NCBI RefSeq assembly: GCF_900115845.1
Contig: NZ_FOXX01000001.1
Coordinates: 496,001-560,000, forward strand
Length of the DNA: 64,000 bases
Direction of reading: 5' to 3'
DNA from: Priestia endophytica DSM 13796
Lineage (GTDB): Bacteria; Bacillota; Bacilli; Bacillales; Bacillaceae_H
Part shown: positions 8,553-18,004 of the stretch, piece after piece
Numbering within the stretch: the first letter of the stretch is position 1
How the letters are laid out: each line of letters opens with the position of its first letter
The notes under the pieces: generated by a model
Database searches by the model: none
What the model saw: only the letters and a program-made list of their open reading frames with translations
Told to the model about the DNA's origin: nothing
Program-made: the position numbers and the translations under genes

Positions 8553-9428
8553 TTAGTGGATGGCAGATTTGAACTGCGCTCCTTTCGTTTCTTGCGTATT
8601 CATAATCGTAATGAAGGCTTTTGGATCTACTTCATGTACAATTGCTTTTAGCTTCGTTACCTCAAGACGTGTTACAACAGCATAAATAACTTCCTTATCT
8701 TCATCTGTATAGCCGCCTTTTCCTTTTAACTTTGTTGTTCCTCGGCCAAGACGATCTAATATCGCATCAGAAACATCTGCATAATGATCAGATACAATAA
8801 TCACAGCCTTTGTTTCATCAAGTCCTTGTATAACAGTATCAATGGTTTTAAAGGCAATATAATAAGCCATTACAGAATACATCGCTTGCTCAGGACCATA
8901 TACAAAGCCAGCCCAAATAAAGATAAAAATGTTCACAAACATTACAAATTCACCTAGTGAAAACGGCAATTTCTTCGTTAAGAGGATACCTAAAATTTCT
9001 GTACCGTCCATTGTACCACCATTTCGAATAACTAATCCAACTCCAGCTCCAAGAATGAGCCCTCCAAAAACGGTAGCTAAAATAGGCTGTGTTGTAAAAG
9101 CCTCTACATGGTGAAGCTGTGATTCAATAACAGCTAGACATACAATTCCGAAAATCGAAGAGAAGACGAATGTTTTGCCAATATATTTGTATCCGTAATA
9201 CATAAACGGCAGGTTAATGATAATAACAAGCGTTGCAAAGTTTACAAATGGGATAGATCCTGCATTAATGTGACTCAAAATAAGAGATACTCCAATAACG
9301 CCACCATCAATAATATCGTTCGGAACAAGGAAAAGCTCAATTGCAACAGCAGCTAAACCTGCTCCAACAATAATTAAAAGATAGCGCATTAAAAGGTGTG
9401 ATAACTTTTCTTTTTTATGTTGTTTCAT
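8553..9428 (-). CDS. yqfU: YitT-family membrane protein YqfU (DUF161/DUF2179)
   Basis: About 291 residues: five to six hydrophobic segments in the N-terminal 200 residues (YitT membrane domain) and a soluble C-terminal domain (about residues 210-290, with [14 protein letters not shown] and [11 protein letters not shown]), the DUF2179 fold often thought to bind a small ligand. Function unknown. I prefer ATG at 9428, which has GGGGGAG about 11 bases upstream, over GTG at 9458, which has no site. Single leftward gene between the zinc operon and divergent yqfT, as in B. subtilis. Confidence 0.8.
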   Translation of the reverse strand: MKQHKKEKLSHLLMRYLLIIVGAGLAAVAIELFLVPNDIIDGGVIGVSLILSHINAGSIPFVNFATLVIIINLPFMYYGYKYIGKTFVFSSIFGIVCLAVIESQLHHVEAFTTQPILATVFGGLILGAGVGLVIRNGGTMDGTEILGILLTKKLPFSLGEFVMFVNIFIFIWAGFVYGPEQAMYSVMAYYIAFKTIDTVIQGLDETKAVIIVSDHYADVSDAILDRLGRGTTKLKGKGGYTDEDKEVIYAVVTRLEVTKLKAIVHEVDPKAFITIMNTQETKGAQFKSAIH

Positions 9429-9608
9429 AATAACTTTGGCTCCCCCTTCTTGGTTCACTTCTTAAAATGCACAAAAGTTCTCTGTGATTCTTTGATTAAC
9501 CAAGGCTTTACTTTATTAGGATGCATTATGAAATCACGTTTTGTGCACTAAGACACGTTTGCCCTTCATAAACATAGACTGTAATAACGAGAATAAGGAG
9601 GCTTTTGA

Positions 9609-9866
9609 ATGGGTATTTTCAAACAGATTGTGAACAATAAAATCAATCGTATGTCTGAAAAAGAACTAATGCAGTATAGCAAAAAATATGACGTTAGCTT
9701 GACGAATACACAGGCAGCTACCCTTGTTAATATTATGAAGGAAAAAAAGGTTGATATTTTTAATGTAGAGGAAAGAAAAGAGTTGATAAAAAAAATTGCA
9801 CGAGTAACAGATCAACAAACAGCACGTAAGATTAATCAGCTCATTCAAGAACTAATCGCAAAGTAA
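9609..9866 (+). CDS. yqfT: Conserved small protein YqfT (DUF2624)
   Basis: An 85-residue, mostly helical, basic soluble protein (many Lys; sequence begins MGIFKQIVNNKINRMS). It matches the DUF2624/YqfT family by length, sequence character and position between yqfU and nfo. No known function and no catalytic motif. Clear AAGGAGG 7 bases before ATG. Stands alone with its own terminator. Confidence 0.75.
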   Translation: MGIFKQIVNNKINRMSEKELMQYSKKYDVSLTNTQAATLVNIMKEKKVDIFNVEERKELIKKIARVTDQQTARKINQLIQELIAK

Positions 9867-9876
9867 TGTATATAAT

Positions 9877-9921
9877 CAGGAGAACAACCCTTAGGAACTC
9901 ACTAGTCGTTCTCCTGGCTTA
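9877..9921. terminator. Terminator hairpin between yqfT and nfo
   Basis: CAGGAGAAC (9877-9885) pairs with GTTCTCCTG (9908-9916), loop 22 bases, followed rightward by GCTTATTTTATT. The long loop makes it a weaker call, but it sits exactly between convergent stops. Confidence 0.55.
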
Positions 9922-9923
9922 TT

Positions 9924-10814
9924 TTATTGAAACAATTTCTCTTTAAACTCTGGATCAAATTCTCCGGAACGAAGCATCTCGATCTCAACCTTATATGGAG
10001 GCTTCTTATTTTTTTTATCTTCTCCAACATAAGGGGTTTCTAAGATCTTAGGTACATGTGCAAGTGTAGGATGGTTCGCAACATAGTGGAGCGCTTTAAA
10101 ACCAATATGCCCAAAACCAATGTTTTCATGGCGGTCTTTTCCTGCTCCTTGTTCATTTTTACTATCATTAAGATGAACAACTTTAATGCGTTCAACTCCT
10201 ACAATCTTATCAAATTCCTCTAATACTCCATCAAAGTCTTCTTTAATGTTATATCCAGCATCATGTGTGTGACATGTGTCGAAACAAACCGAAAGCTTTT
10301 CATTGTGTGTAACACCATCAATGATTTTAGCAATTTCTTCAAAGGAGCGTCCACACTCAGAGCCCTTTCCAGCCATCGTTTCAAGAGCAATTTGAACATC
10401 TTGCTCTGCCGTCAGCACTGTATTTAAACCTTTAATGATTTGTGAAATACCATCTTCACTTCCAGCTCCCACATGTGCTCCTGGATGAAGAACAATTTGC
10501 CGGGCCCCTAGCGCTGCTGTACGCTCAATTTCAGAACGGAGAAAATCAACACCTAGCTGGAACGTATCAGGGTTTTTTGTGTTTCCAATATTGATAATAT
10601 ACGGAGCATGGACGATAATGTTGTCGATTCCATTTTCACGCATATGAAGATGACCTTTTTCAATGTTTAGTTCTTCAATTTTTTTACGCCTTGTATTTTG
10701 TGGCGCGCCTGTATAAATCATAAATGTATTAGCTCCATATGAAGATGCTTCTTCACTAGAACCTAATAGCATTTTTTTCCCGCTCATAGAAACGTGTGAG
10801 CCTATCTTAAGCAT
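9924..10814 (-). CDS. nfo: Endonuclease IV (AP endonuclease) Nfo
   Basis: Base-excision repair enzyme that cuts 5' to abasic sites; B. subtilis Nfo also protects spore DNA. At 296 residues it is a full-length TIM-barrel AP endonuclease 2. Zinc-ligand stretches are visible: VLHPGAHVG (His), ALETMAGKG (Glu), [13 protein letters not shown] (Asp/His), VVHLNDSKN and [16 protein letters not shown] start after GGAGG. Last gene downstream of cshB but with a terminator between them, so probably its own unit. Confidence 0.96.
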   Translation of the reverse strand: MLKIGSHVSMSGKKMLLGSSEEASSYGANTFMIYTGAPQNTRRKKIEELNIEKGHLHMRENGIDNIIVHAPYIINIGNTKNPDTFQLGVDFLRSEIERTAALGARQIVLHPGAHVGAGSEDGISQIIKGLNTVLTAEQDVQIALETMAGKGSECGRSFEEIAKIIDGVTHNEKLSVCFDTCHTHDAGYNIKEDFDGVLEEFDKIVGVERIKVVHLNDSKNEQGAGKDRHENIGFGHIGFKALHYVANHPTLAHVPKILETPYVGEDKKNKKPPYKVEIEMLRSGEFDPEFKEKLFQ

Positions 10815-10910
10815 ATTGCTACCTCCACTACGTAAATATTTCTCAGCTGCTTTTTATCGCGTCCTAATTTAGTACGCTTTATTTTATCATAAAAGCAGCT
10901 TTTCAATCAA

Positions 10911-10936
10911 AAAAGACGCTACACAGAGCGTCTTTT
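10911..10936 (-). terminator. Terminator of cshB
   Basis: Arms AAAAGACGCT and AGCGTCTTTT around a six-base loop. Read leftward it ends in TTTTTT, 7 bases past the cshB stop. Confidence 0.88.
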
Positions 10937-10943
10937 CCTTACT

Positions 10944-12266
10944 TTATTTCTTACGTGAATTTCTCGTATTTCGCTTTTGTTTTTTAACATAACGATCGAT
11001 CTCACGCTGACGTTTCTTTTTGTATCCTGGTTTTACTTTAGCTGGTTTACGGATGAATTTACGAGCCGTTTTTTCAACTTCATCTTCTTGTCTAACACGC
11101 TTGCGGCGCTTGTTGCGATCATCAACTTCAATCCATTCATTTCGCTCTAAATCTTTATTTAGGAACTCAATGCCTCTGTTTTCCAAGCTCATAAGTGCTT
11201 CATAGTCATCTTGTTCATAGATCGTAATGGCCGTTCCATCATAACCAGCACGAGCCGTTCTTCCAACACGATGCACATAGAAGTCTAAATCTTGTGGAAT
11301 TTCATAGTTAATAACATGACTTACTCCTTGAATATCAATTCCGCGTGCTGCAAGGTCTGTAGCTACAATGTATTGATACTGAAGGTCTTGAATTTGCTTC
11401 ATGCTGCGTTTACGTTCACGAGGCTCTAATCCGCCATGAATACGAGCTACTTTTAGACCTTTTTCTAAAAGGTGATCTGCAAGCTCATCTGCACTCTTTT
11501 TCGTATTAGCAAAAACGATTGCTAAATATGGATTAAGGTTTGTTAACATATTATAAACAAGCTCTTTTTTATCACGATGACGCTGTGGAACTAAAATATG
11601 TTCAAGCTTTGCTGCTGTAAGCTGTTTTGGCGCAACGTGTGTATAGCGTGGATTATCTAGGTATTTCTTTAAGAATGGTTTAAGTTTCTCAGGAATTGTA
11701 GCTGAGAAAACAAGGATTTGAACATCTTCCTTCATAGCTGCTGCAATGCGGTCTACATCTTCAATAAAGCCAAGATCAAGCATAAGATCAGCTTCATCAA
11801 CCACAATTGTATCCACTTGGCGAACAGAAAGAGCTCCTTCTTGCATCAAATCATGAATACGACTTGGTGTTCCAACAACAACGTGTGGCTGTTGCTTAAG
11901 CTTCTCAATTGTACGCTGCTTGTCTGTTCCACCAATTAAGCATTTAGACGTTATCTTCGCATCTTCTTCTGTGAAGACCGTAATTTTTTGTACTTCTTCG
12001 TGAATTTGTAGAGCAAGTTCACGCGTTGGTGCCATAATTACAGCTTGTACATGATCTTTATGCGGATTAATCTTATTTAAAATAGGAAGTAAATATGCAT
12101 GTGTCTTCCCTGTTCCAGTTTGTGATTGTCCAATTGCACTTTCCCCATTTAACAGAGAGGGAATGATACGCTCCTGAATTTCAGTTGGCTCATAAAAGTT
12201 TAAATCCTTTATCGCCTCTATTAAAAACGGTTGAAACGAGAATTTTTCAAATTTGGTTTGTTTCAT
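10944..12266 (-). CDS. cshB: DEAD-box ATP-dependent RNA helicase CshB
   Basis: Cold-shock-associated RNA helicase. 440 residues: Q motif near residue 29, Walker A SQTGTGKT (near 55), motif II DEAD, motif III SAT (FSATIPEK), and the helicase C domain with ARIHGGLEPRER and HRVGRTARAG. The last ~70 residues are a strongly basic tail (RNKRRKRVRQ to the end RNTRNSRKK) that should bind RNA. ATG start after AAGGAGAT. Placement between nfo and yqfQ matches B. subtilis yqfR. Confidence 0.95.
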   Translation of the reverse strand: MKQTKFEKFSFQPFLIEAIKDLNFYEPTEIQERIIPSLLNGESAIGQSQTGTGKTHAYLLPILNKINPHKDHVQAVIMAPTRELALQIHEEVQKITVFTEEDAKITSKCLIGGTDKQRTIEKLKQQPHVVVGTPSRIHDLMQEGALSVRQVDTIVVDEADLMLDLGFIEDVDRIAAAMKEDVQILVFSATIPEKLKPFLKKYLDNPRYTHVAPKQLTAAKLEHILVPQRHRDKKELVYNMLTNLNPYLAIVFANTKKSADELADHLLEKGLKVARIHGGLEPRERKRSMKQIQDLQYQYIVATDLAARGIDIQGVSHVINYEIPQDLDFYVHRVGRTARAGYDGTAITIYEQDDYEALMSLENRGIEFLNKDLERNEWIEVDDRNKRRKRVRQEDEVEKTARKFIRKPAKVKPGYKKKRQREIDRYVKKQKRNTRNSRKK

Positions 12267-12436
12267 GTTAATCTCCTTTTCTTTTTACCCTAAAGCAAAC
12301 TGTATATGATTATAAGCGAGTATGCTTATAAAGTCTATACTACCCTTCAAAAACATCTTCATTAAGGTCCCTCTCAATAAGCAACTCCCTTTTTTGTGCA
12401 TATAGTATAGAAAGTTTATTAAAGGAGGTGTATTCA

Positions 12437-12967
12437 TTGTTTCCTAGACGATCTTTCCCACCGCAGATGACTCGAGGAGGAATGGCCCCTTTTCAAATGA
12501 CAAGAGGGGTACCAAACATGCCGCAACCATCGTCTGGCGGAGGTATCTTAGCAAAAATTTTAGGCCGAAACGCTGGCCTGTCTAGCGTCCAAAACGCCGC
12601 AGCCGCTCCGAAAGCGTTCAACCTAACGTCTGTAATGACGAACGTCCAAAAAGTCTTAGGTGTTGCTGAGCGCGTAACACCAATGGTACAGCAGTACGGA
12701 CCAATGGTCAGAAACGTGCCGGCTATGTTTAAAATTTACAAAGCCCTTAAAGATGATAATACCACTGATGATCAATCAACGCCAAGTGATGTTGAAGAGT
12801 CCGTTGTTAAAAAAGACGTAAAAAAGGTTCAGAAATTAAAACAACCTAAAACTGCTAACCAAACAAAGACGATTGCCAAAACTTCTAATCAAACAAAAGC
12901 AAGTGCCAAAACTTCTGACCAAACAAAAATAAGTGCTAAAACTTCCCAGCCTAAACTTTATATTTAA
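12437..12967 (+). CDS. yqfQ: VrrA/YqfQ-type protein with C-terminal tandem repeats
   Basis: About 176 residues: an N-terminal Pro/Arg/Met-rich stretch with a repeated QMTRG, a central segment (GGGILAKILGRN, then VMTNVQKVLGVAERVTPM) typical of the YqfQ/VrrA family, and a Lys/Thr-rich tail with three 10-residue repeats (N/D-QTK-x-x-AKTS). Function unknown; VrrA of B. anthracis is known for variable repeats. Start: TTG at 12437, 7 bases after AAAGGAGGTG; the GTG at 12428 lies inside that Shine-Dalgarno site. A CATANNNTA sequence at 12399-12407 might be a sigma-K -10, but the -35 is weak. Confidence 0.75.
   Translation: MFPRRSFPPQMTRGGMAPFQMTRGVPNMPQPSSGGGILAKILGRNAGLSSVQNAAAAPKAFNLTSVMTNVQKVLGVAERVTPMVQQYGPMVRNVPAMFKIYKALKDDNTTDDQSTPSDVEESVVKKDVKKVQKLKQPKTANQTKTIAKTSNQTKASAKTSDQTKISAKTSQPKLYI
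12857..12946 (+). repeat. Three in-frame 30-base tandem repeats in yqfQ
   Basis: Three consecutive 30-base units encode NQTKTIAKTS, NQTKASAKTS and DQTKISAKTS. They are imperfect at DNA level, and a partial fourth unit (QPKL) follows. A likely length-variable site between strains, as in vrrA. Confidence 0.85.
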
Positions 12968-12991
12968 CTTAGCTCTTCCACATTTCTTTCT

Positions 12992-13020
12992 TTGTATTCT
13001 GCAGTATCCTCCTTTATAAT
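12992..13020 (+). promoter_or_regulatory. Sigma-A promoter of ispH
   Basis: TTGTAT, 17-base spacer, TATAAT, about 46 bases before the ispH start. Confidence 0.7.
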
Positions 13021-13066
13021 GAAACAAGAGTACCTGCTCTTTCTAGTTTAACGAGGAGGATTGATG

Positions 13067-14035
13067 ATGGAAATAATTAAAATAGCACCTCGCGGATATT
13101 GTTATGGGGTTGTAGACGCTATGGTCATTGCCCGCAATGCCGCTTTAGATAAAAGTCTACCTCGTCCCATTTATATTTTAGGGATGATTGTACACAACAA
13201 GCATGTAACAGATGCGTTTGAGGAAGACGGCATCATTACGCTTGATGGAGCAAACCGTTTAGAAATTTTAGAAGGAATTGAAAGTGGAACGGTCATTTTC
13301 ACAGCCCACGGTGTATCTCCAGAAGTTAAAAAACGCGCAAAGGAAAAGGGGCTTACAACTATTGATGCTACTTGCCCTGATGTAACAAGAACGCATGATT
13401 TAATTCGCGCGAAGAAAAAAGAAGGCTATCAAGTGATTTATATTGGAAAGAAAAATCACCCAGAGCCAGAAGGAGCACTTGGTGTTGCCCCTGATATTGT
13501 CCATCTTGTTGAAAAAGCTGAAGATGTGAAAAGCTTGAATATTGAAAGCGACAAAATTATTGTTACAAATCAAACAACAATGAGCCAATGGGACGTATTA
13601 GACGTAATGGAAAAAGTGCAAGAAAAATTCCCACACGTTGAGCAGCATAAAGAAATTTGTCTTGCTACACAAGTTCGTCAAGAAGCTGTTGCAGAACAAG
13701 CTGGTGAAGCAGATGTGACGATCGTTGTTGGAGATCCAAAAAGCAACAACTCAAATCGTCTAGCACAAGTTTCAGAAGAAATCGCTGGCACAACAGCTTA
13801 CAGAATAGGAGATCTTTCAGAGCTTAAAATTGAGTGGCTAAAAGGAGCTAAGAAAGTGGCTGTTACGGCTGGTGCTTCTACGCCAACTCCAATTGTCCGT
13901 GAAGTTATTCAGTTTATTGACCAGTTTGATGAAGATGATGAAACAACATGGAAAAATGAAAAGAAAGTTCCGCTTTCTAAAATTTTACCAAAAGTAAAAC
14001 AACCACAACCAGCGCAAGAACTTTCGCGCTCATAA
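13067..14035 (+). CDS. ispH: 4-hydroxy-3-methylbut-2-enyl diphosphate reductase IspH (LytB)
   Basis: Last MEP-pathway step: reduces HMBPP to IPP and DMAPP with an iron-sulfur cluster held by three cysteines, seen here in PRGYCYG (C12), DATCPDV and ICLATQVRQ. Other active-site stretches: [37 protein letters not shown] and TAGASTP. 322 residues. ATG at 13067 is preferred (GAGGAGG, 7-base spacing, [14 protein letters not shown] aligns with the family N-terminus); TTG 13061 and ATG 13064 are too close to the site. Single gene with own promoter and terminator. Confidence 0.97.
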   Translation: MEIIKIAPRGYCYGVVDAMVIARNAALDKSLPRPIYILGMIVHNKHVTDAFEEDGIITLDGANRLEILEGIESGTVIFTAHGVSPEVKKRAKEKGLTTIDATCPDVTRTHDLIRAKKKEGYQVIYIGKKNHPEPEGALGVAPDIVHLVEKAEDVKSLNIESDKIIVTNQTTMSQWDVLDVMEKVQEKFPHVEQHKEICLATQVRQEAVAEQAGEADVTIVVGDPKSNNSNRLAQVSEEIAGTTAYRIGDLSELKIEWLKGAKKVAVTAGASTPTPIVREVIQFIDQFDEDDETTWKNEKKVPLSKILPKVKQPQPAQELSRS

Positions 14036-14037
14036 TT

Positions 14038-14071
14038 AAAAAAGGTGAGGCATTAATGCCTCACCTTTTTT
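14038..14071. terminator. Bidirectional terminator between ispH and yqfO
   Basis: A perfect 22-base palindrome (14044-14065, starting GGTGAGGC) flanked by six A and six T. It overlaps the yqfO stop codon. Confidence 0.92.
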
Positions 14072-15191
14072 ACATGAATTGAAATGGGTTTGTATCTTCT
14101 TCAGACGGAAATACTTCACATAGAATATTTTCGTCCTTAAACAGAGCCGTTAACTTGTCTGTAACGCCTTTTTTCATGATTTGCTCAACATGATGACCAG
14201 GATCAATAACATTAAGTCCTACATTCATCGCATCTTGAGCAACGTGGAAATATAAATCTCCTGTCACATAAACATCGGCACCTTTAAATTTAGCTGTATA
14301 CATATATTTATTACCGTCCCCACCTAAAACAGCTACTTTACGTACTTTGTCTTGAAGATTTCCAACAACGCGAAGACCATTCACACCAAAGACACGTTTA
14401 ACGCGCTCAGCAAACTCCCCTAGCGTTGTTTCCTCTTCAAGTTTGCCAATGCGTCCTAAACCGTACTCTTCTCCTTTTTGGCTAAGGTCATAGACGTCAT
14501 AGGCAACTTCCTCATATGGATGTGTTTTTTTCATTGCTCGTATAATATTTTTTTCATCTGAAGCTTTGAATACCGTTTCAATTCGTACTTCTTCTTCTTC
14601 ATGAAGTTCACCTTTTGTCCCTACATAAGGATCTGTTCCTTCTAGTGGAAGAAATGTTCCTTTTCCTTCTGTATTGAACGTACAGTGGCTGTAGTTACCG
14701 ATATGCCCCCCACCTGAGGTTCCAAGAGCATGTCTTACCTCATCAGCATGAATTTTTGGAACGAATACAACAAGCTTCTTCAATGCTTCTTCACCCGTTG
14801 GAGCAAGAACGGTCGTATCTTTTATTCCTAGAGCATCTGCTAATAAATCATTCACTCCGCCTTTTGTCACGTCAAGGTTTGTATGTGCAGCATAAACGGC
14901 AATATCATGTTTCAAACATTTTTCTACAATTCTTCCGGTCGCTCCATCTGTTGTTACTGTTTTTAAAGGTCGAAAGATTGGCGGGTGGTGAGCGATAATT
15001 AAATCCACTTTTTTTTCAATTGCTTCATCTACCACATTTTCCATAACATCTAATGTAACCATTACGCGCTTTATAGGTTTGCTTAACGTTCCAATTTGAA
15101 GACCAATTTTATCTCCTTCAACCGCTAAGTTCTTTGGTGAAAATGATTCAAATACTTCAATAATTTTTTGGCCGCTTACTTCCTTCGCCAC
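14070..15191 (-). CDS. yqfO: NIF3-like dinuclear metal-centre protein YqfO
   Basis: 373 residues, the three-part form in which an inserted PII/CutA-like domain (about residues 130-235) splits the NIF3 domain. Metal-ligand motifs: IIAHHPPIF (His-His), AAHTNLDV (His/Asp) and, near the C-terminus, DPGHHVEQ (His) plus Glu. Forms hexameric toroids in the family. Often labelled GTP cyclohydrolase 1 type 2, but the reaction in bacteria is not settled. GTG start overlaps the trmK stop (TAGTG), so translation is coupled. Confidence 0.9.
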   Translation of the reverse strand: MAKEVSGQKIIEVFESFSPKNLAVEGDKIGLQIGTLSKPIKRVMVTLDVMENVVDEAIEKKVDLIIAHHPPIFRPLKTVTTDGATGRIVEKCLKHDIAVYAAHTNLDVTKGGVNDLLADALGIKDTTVLAPTGEEALKKLVVFVPKIHADEVRHALGTSGGGHIGNYSHCTFNTEGKGTFLPLEGTDPYVGTKGELHEEEEVRIETVFKASDEKNIIRAMKKTHPYEEVAYDVYDLSQKGEEYGLGRIGKLEEETTLGEFAERVKRVFGVNGLRVVGNLQDKVRKVAVLGGDGNKYMYTAKFKGADVYVTGDLYFHVAQDAMNVGLNVIDPGHHVEQIMKKGVTDKLTALFKDENILCEVFPSEEDTNPFQFM

Positions 15192-15895
15192 TATAAAACC
15201 TCCCTAATCGATTTTAAATCTTGTTCCATTTCTCCTTTTCTTTTTAAGTTTTCTTGTGTTAAAGTGCTTTTTTCAAGCTGCTTAATAATCCGTTCAAGAT
15301 GGCTTTCTTCATGAATCCACTTTTTTATAAATGTTTCATTTTTCTCTTCACGTAAGAAAGGTCCAAGCAAAAGGCCTTTTTCTAATGCGTCACCATATGG
15401 AGACATAGGATTTCCTCTCTCTGCCATTAACACTTCATAAATGTGTCCATCTTCCTCAAGGATATGTTCTCCTTTAAGTTCCCAGTCGTTATTAATAAGC
15501 CATTTACGAACGTTTCTTGCCCCAATATTAGGCTGCAAAACAAGACGAGTAACACCTTCTAATTTGTGTTTTCCCTCTTCTAAAATGTTTGTAATCAATG
15601 CACCGCCCATTCCTGCTATTACAACACAGTCTACTTCTCCTTTAGAGATCACTGCAAGGCCGTCCCCTTTTCGAACGCTAATCTTCTCATTGAGCTCTAA
15701 ATTTTTCACTTGATTTAAAGCCGACTGAAACGGACCGTCCGTAATCTCTCCAGCTACGGCTCCTTTTATGTATCCCATCTCATACGCATAGCAAGGTAGA
15801 TATGCGTGGTCAGATCCAATATCAGCAATAACGGCTCCTTTTGGAATAAATTCTACCGCTTGCTTAAGACGATTTGATAATTTAACTGTCGTCAA
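15191..15895 (-). CDS. trmK: tRNA (adenine(22)-N1)-methyltransferase TrmK
   Basis: Methylates N1 of A22 in tRNA with SAM. 234 residues: Rossmann domain with SAM loop VIADIGSDHAYLP (near 21-33), catalytic region VVIAGMGGALI, and a helical coiled C-terminus (about 165-234, rich in Glu/Lys). Start TTG at 15895 with AGGTGA upstream; an ATG 3 bases earlier is out of frame. Overlaps yqfO by one base. B. subtilis name yqfN. Confidence 0.92.
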   Translation of the reverse strand: MTTVKLSNRLKQAVEFIPKGAVIADIGSDHAYLPCYAYEMGYIKGAVAGEITDGPFQSALNQVKNLELNEKISVRKGDGLAVISKGEVDCVVIAGMGGALITNILEEGKHKLEGVTRLVLQPNIGARNVRKWLINNDWELKGEHILEEDGHIYEVLMAERGNPMSPYGDALEKGLLLGPFLREEKNETFIKKWIHEESHLERIIKQLEKSTLTQENLKRKGEMEQDLKSIREVL

Positions 15896-15978
15896 TCATG
15901 TCACCTACTCATGTTATTTTCTTCTCTCATAATAAAGATTTCAGCGCTCTCTTTCAAGTTCAAAGAAAAAAAGAACAT

Positions 15979-16008
15979 AAAAAAGCCCCTTTTGAACGTA
16001 AAAGGAGC
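15979..16008 (-). terminator. Terminator of cccA
   Basis: Read leftward: GCTCCTTTT, loop ACGTTC, AAAAGGGGC (one G-T pair), then TTTTTT. It lies 22 bases past the cccA stop. Confidence 0.8.
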
Positions 16009-16029
16009 GTTATCACCTATTATATCTTG

Positions 16030-16389
16030 CTACTCTATCTTCCTAACCCATTTTGCCATTTCGTCTGCTTTTTCTTGTGGAACAAGGTTTGCTGGCATAG
16101 CGCCTTTTCCTTGTGTAATAATCTTTTTAACTTCCTCTTCTGAAAGCTTCTCGCCAACCCCTTTTAATGCTGGGCCTGATACACCTTGGTACTGCTCTCC
16201 ATGACAGCTAATACAGGTTTGCTTATATATTTCCTCTGGACTTGCAGCTGTTTCTTCCTGCTTTGCTCCACCTTCTTTTTCCTGAGCAAGCTCTTTTTGA
16301 TCTCCATTGCCTTTAAAGCCTAAGATTACCATTAGTAAAATGCCAAATGCCATGATGAAAAAAAACGGTACAAGTGGATTACGATTCAT
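16030..16389 (-). CDS. cccA: Membrane-anchored cytochrome c550 CccA
   Basis: A 119-residue protein with a single N-terminal membrane anchor (about residues 7-25), a Lys/Glu/Gln-rich linker and a C-terminal class I cytochrome c domain facing outside. Haem attachment C59-I-S-C62-H63, probable axial Met98 in GKGAMPAN. It carries electrons to the terminal oxidase. ATG start after GGGAGGGAAG. Sits downstream of sigA as in B. subtilis. Confidence 0.94.
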   Translation of the reverse strand: MNRNPLVPFFFIMAFGILLMVILGFKGNGDQKELAQEKEGGAKQEETAASPEEIYKQTCISCHGEQYQGVSGPALKGVGEKLSEEEVKKIITQGKGAMPANLVPQEKADEMAKWVRKIE

Positions 16390-16646
16390 ACCCGCTTCCC
16401 TCCCCTTTATATGTAGCGACAGGCTTCCTTACAACAGACAATTTTATTTTACTTGAAAACAGCATGTTTTGAAAGGGTTACCAATAAGATAACACTAACT
16501 TTTTGGACAATTCAGAAAAACTCGTATAGATTATTAACTTTTATTTTCTACATGTCCTTTTTATCTATTTTATTCCTTTTCTCTTCAAAAATGATTACGC
16601 TTTCGATTATAATTGTAAAGAGTAAATAAATATTTGCTTAGAGAGT

Positions 16647-16675
16647 TTGCAAATCGTTTTCTAATTGAGTAAAAT
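16647..16675 (+). promoter_or_regulatory. Candidate rightward sigma-A promoter opposite the sigA 3' end
   Basis: TTGCAA, 17 bases, TAAAAT on the plus strand. No rightward gene follows. The hairpin 16770-16800 followed by TTTT could end a transcript of about 125 bases. Confidence 0.35.
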
Positions 16676-16769
16676 AAAAGTCAAGAAGAGAATATGGTAA
16701 AAATAACAAGAAGAAGCAATTGAAAGCCTTTTTAAAAAAGAGAATATGACCAAACATATAGCTAAAAAA

Positions 16770-16806
16770 GATAGTTTACTCCCAAAAGAAGCAAACTACC
16801 TTTTCT
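16770..16806. terminator. Terminator hairpin of sigA
   Basis: GATAGTTTAC (16770-16779) pairs with GCAAACTACC (16791-16800) with two G-T pairs. Leftward it is followed by TCTTTTTT, right after the sigA operon end; rightward it is followed by TTTT. Confidence 0.7.
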
Positions 16807-16820
16807 AAGCTGTCTGTATT

Positions 16821-17954
16821 CTATTCAAGGAAATCTTTTAAACGTTTACTACGACTAGGATGGCGAAGCTTACGAAGAGCTTTCGCTTCAATCTGACGAA
16901 TACGCTCGCGTGTTACGCCAAACACTTTACCAACCTCTTCAAGTGTACGTGTTCTGCCATCATCTAAACCAAAACGTAAACGAAGAACATTTTCTTCACG
17001 ATCTGTTAGTGTATCAAGAACATCTTCCAGTTGTTCTTTTAAAAGCTCATACGCCGCATGTTCAGAAGGTGATGTTGCTTCTTGATCTTCAATAAAGTCA
17101 CCAAGATGTGAATCATCTTCCTCACCAATTGGTGTTTCAAGTGATACAGGCTCTTGAGCAATCTTTAAGATTTCACGCACTTTTTCAGGTGTTAAATCCA
17201 TATCTTCAGCAATTTCTTCTGGAATTGGCTCACGACCTAAATCCTGAAGGAGCTGGCGTTGTACGCGAATAAGCTTGTTAATTGTTTCAACCATATGAAC
17301 CGGAATACGAATTGTTCTTGCTTGGTCAGCAATAGCACGAGTAATTGCTTGACGAATCCACCATGTTGCATACGTACTAAATTTGAATCCTTTACGGTAG
17401 TCGAACTTTTCTACCGCTTTAATAAGACCCATGTTTCCTTCTTGAATAAGGTCTAAGAAGAGCATTCCTCGCCCAACATAACGTTTTGCAATACTAACAA
17501 CAAGACGTAGGTTTGCTTCAGCTAAGCGACGCTTTGCTTCTTCGTCTCCTTCTTCAATTCGATGAGCTAACTCAATCTCTTCCTTAGCAGAAAGAAGATC
17601 AACACGACCAATCTCTTTTAAGTACATACGTACAGGATCATTGATTTTAACTCCAGGAGGAACACTTAAGTCATTTAAATCAAATTCCGAATCCTCAGCT
17701 TTAGCAAGATCTTGAATATTTGGAGCGCTTGTTGTTTCTTCTGCTTCCCCATGAATCTCAATTCCTTGTTCACCAAGATACTCATAGAATTCATCCATTT
17801 GTTCTGACTCTAGCTCAAAGCTTGACAGGCGTTCTGCGATATCCTCATATGTTAGTGCGCCTCGTTTTTTACCATTTTCCAAAAGTTGCTCTTTTACCTG
17901 ATCGAGGGTTAATTCAGGTTCAAGTTGTTTAGAACGAGCTGACTTTTCAGCCAT
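16821..17954 (-). CDS. sigA: RNA polymerase primary sigma factor SigA (RpoD)
   Basis: The housekeeping sigma-70. 377 residues: N-terminal region 1.1-like segment with acidic stretches, region 1.2 ([20 protein letters not shown]), region 2 ([16 protein letters not shown], -10 recognition [18 protein letters not shown]), region 3 and region 4 helix-turn-helix ([32 protein letters not shown]). ATG preceded by GGAGGGGG. Last gene of the dnaG-sigA macromolecular synthesis operon. Confidence 0.98.
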   Translation of the reverse strand: MAEKSARSKQLEPELTLDQVKEQLLENGKKRGALTYEDIAERLSSFELESEQMDEFYEYLGEQGIEIHGEAEETTSAPNIQDLAKAEDSEFDLNDLSVPPGVKINDPVRMYLKEIGRVDLLSAKEEIELAHRIEEGDEEAKRRLAEANLRLVVSIAKRYVGRGMLFLDLIQEGNMGLIKAVEKFDYRKGFKFSTYATWWIRQAITRAIADQARTIRIPVHMVETINKLIRVQRQLLQDLGREPIPEEIAEDMDLTPEKVREILKIAQEPVSLETPIGEEDDSHLGDFIEDQEATSPSEHAAYELLKEQLEDVLDTLTDREENVLRLRFGLDDGRTRTLEEVGKVFGVTRERIRQIEAKALRKLRHPSRSKRLKDFLE

Positions 17955-18004
17955 TTAGCCCCCTCCTTCCAATATTTACACTATATCAAACGTTAAGGTG
18001 CATT

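Larger units (their letters stand above)
16390..16820. other. 431-base spacer between cccA and sigA
   Basis: Contains the upstream region of cccA, a rightward promoter-like sequence (16647-16675) and the sigA terminator hairpin (16770-16800). The only frame near the hairpin is a 20-codon one at 16746-16808 (begins MTKHIAKKDS) with a weak AAGAG site; I do not call it a gene. Confidence 0.5.

Noticed and set aside
12857-12946. yqfQ tandem repeats as a CRISPR array
   Set aside because: Repeats are directly adjacent with no spacers, are in frame and encode protein repeats; no cas genes.
16746-16808. 20-codon frame MTKHIAKKDS...
   Set aside because: Too short, weak site, and its 3' half is the terminator hairpin. 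Kept only as part of the possible small RNA.
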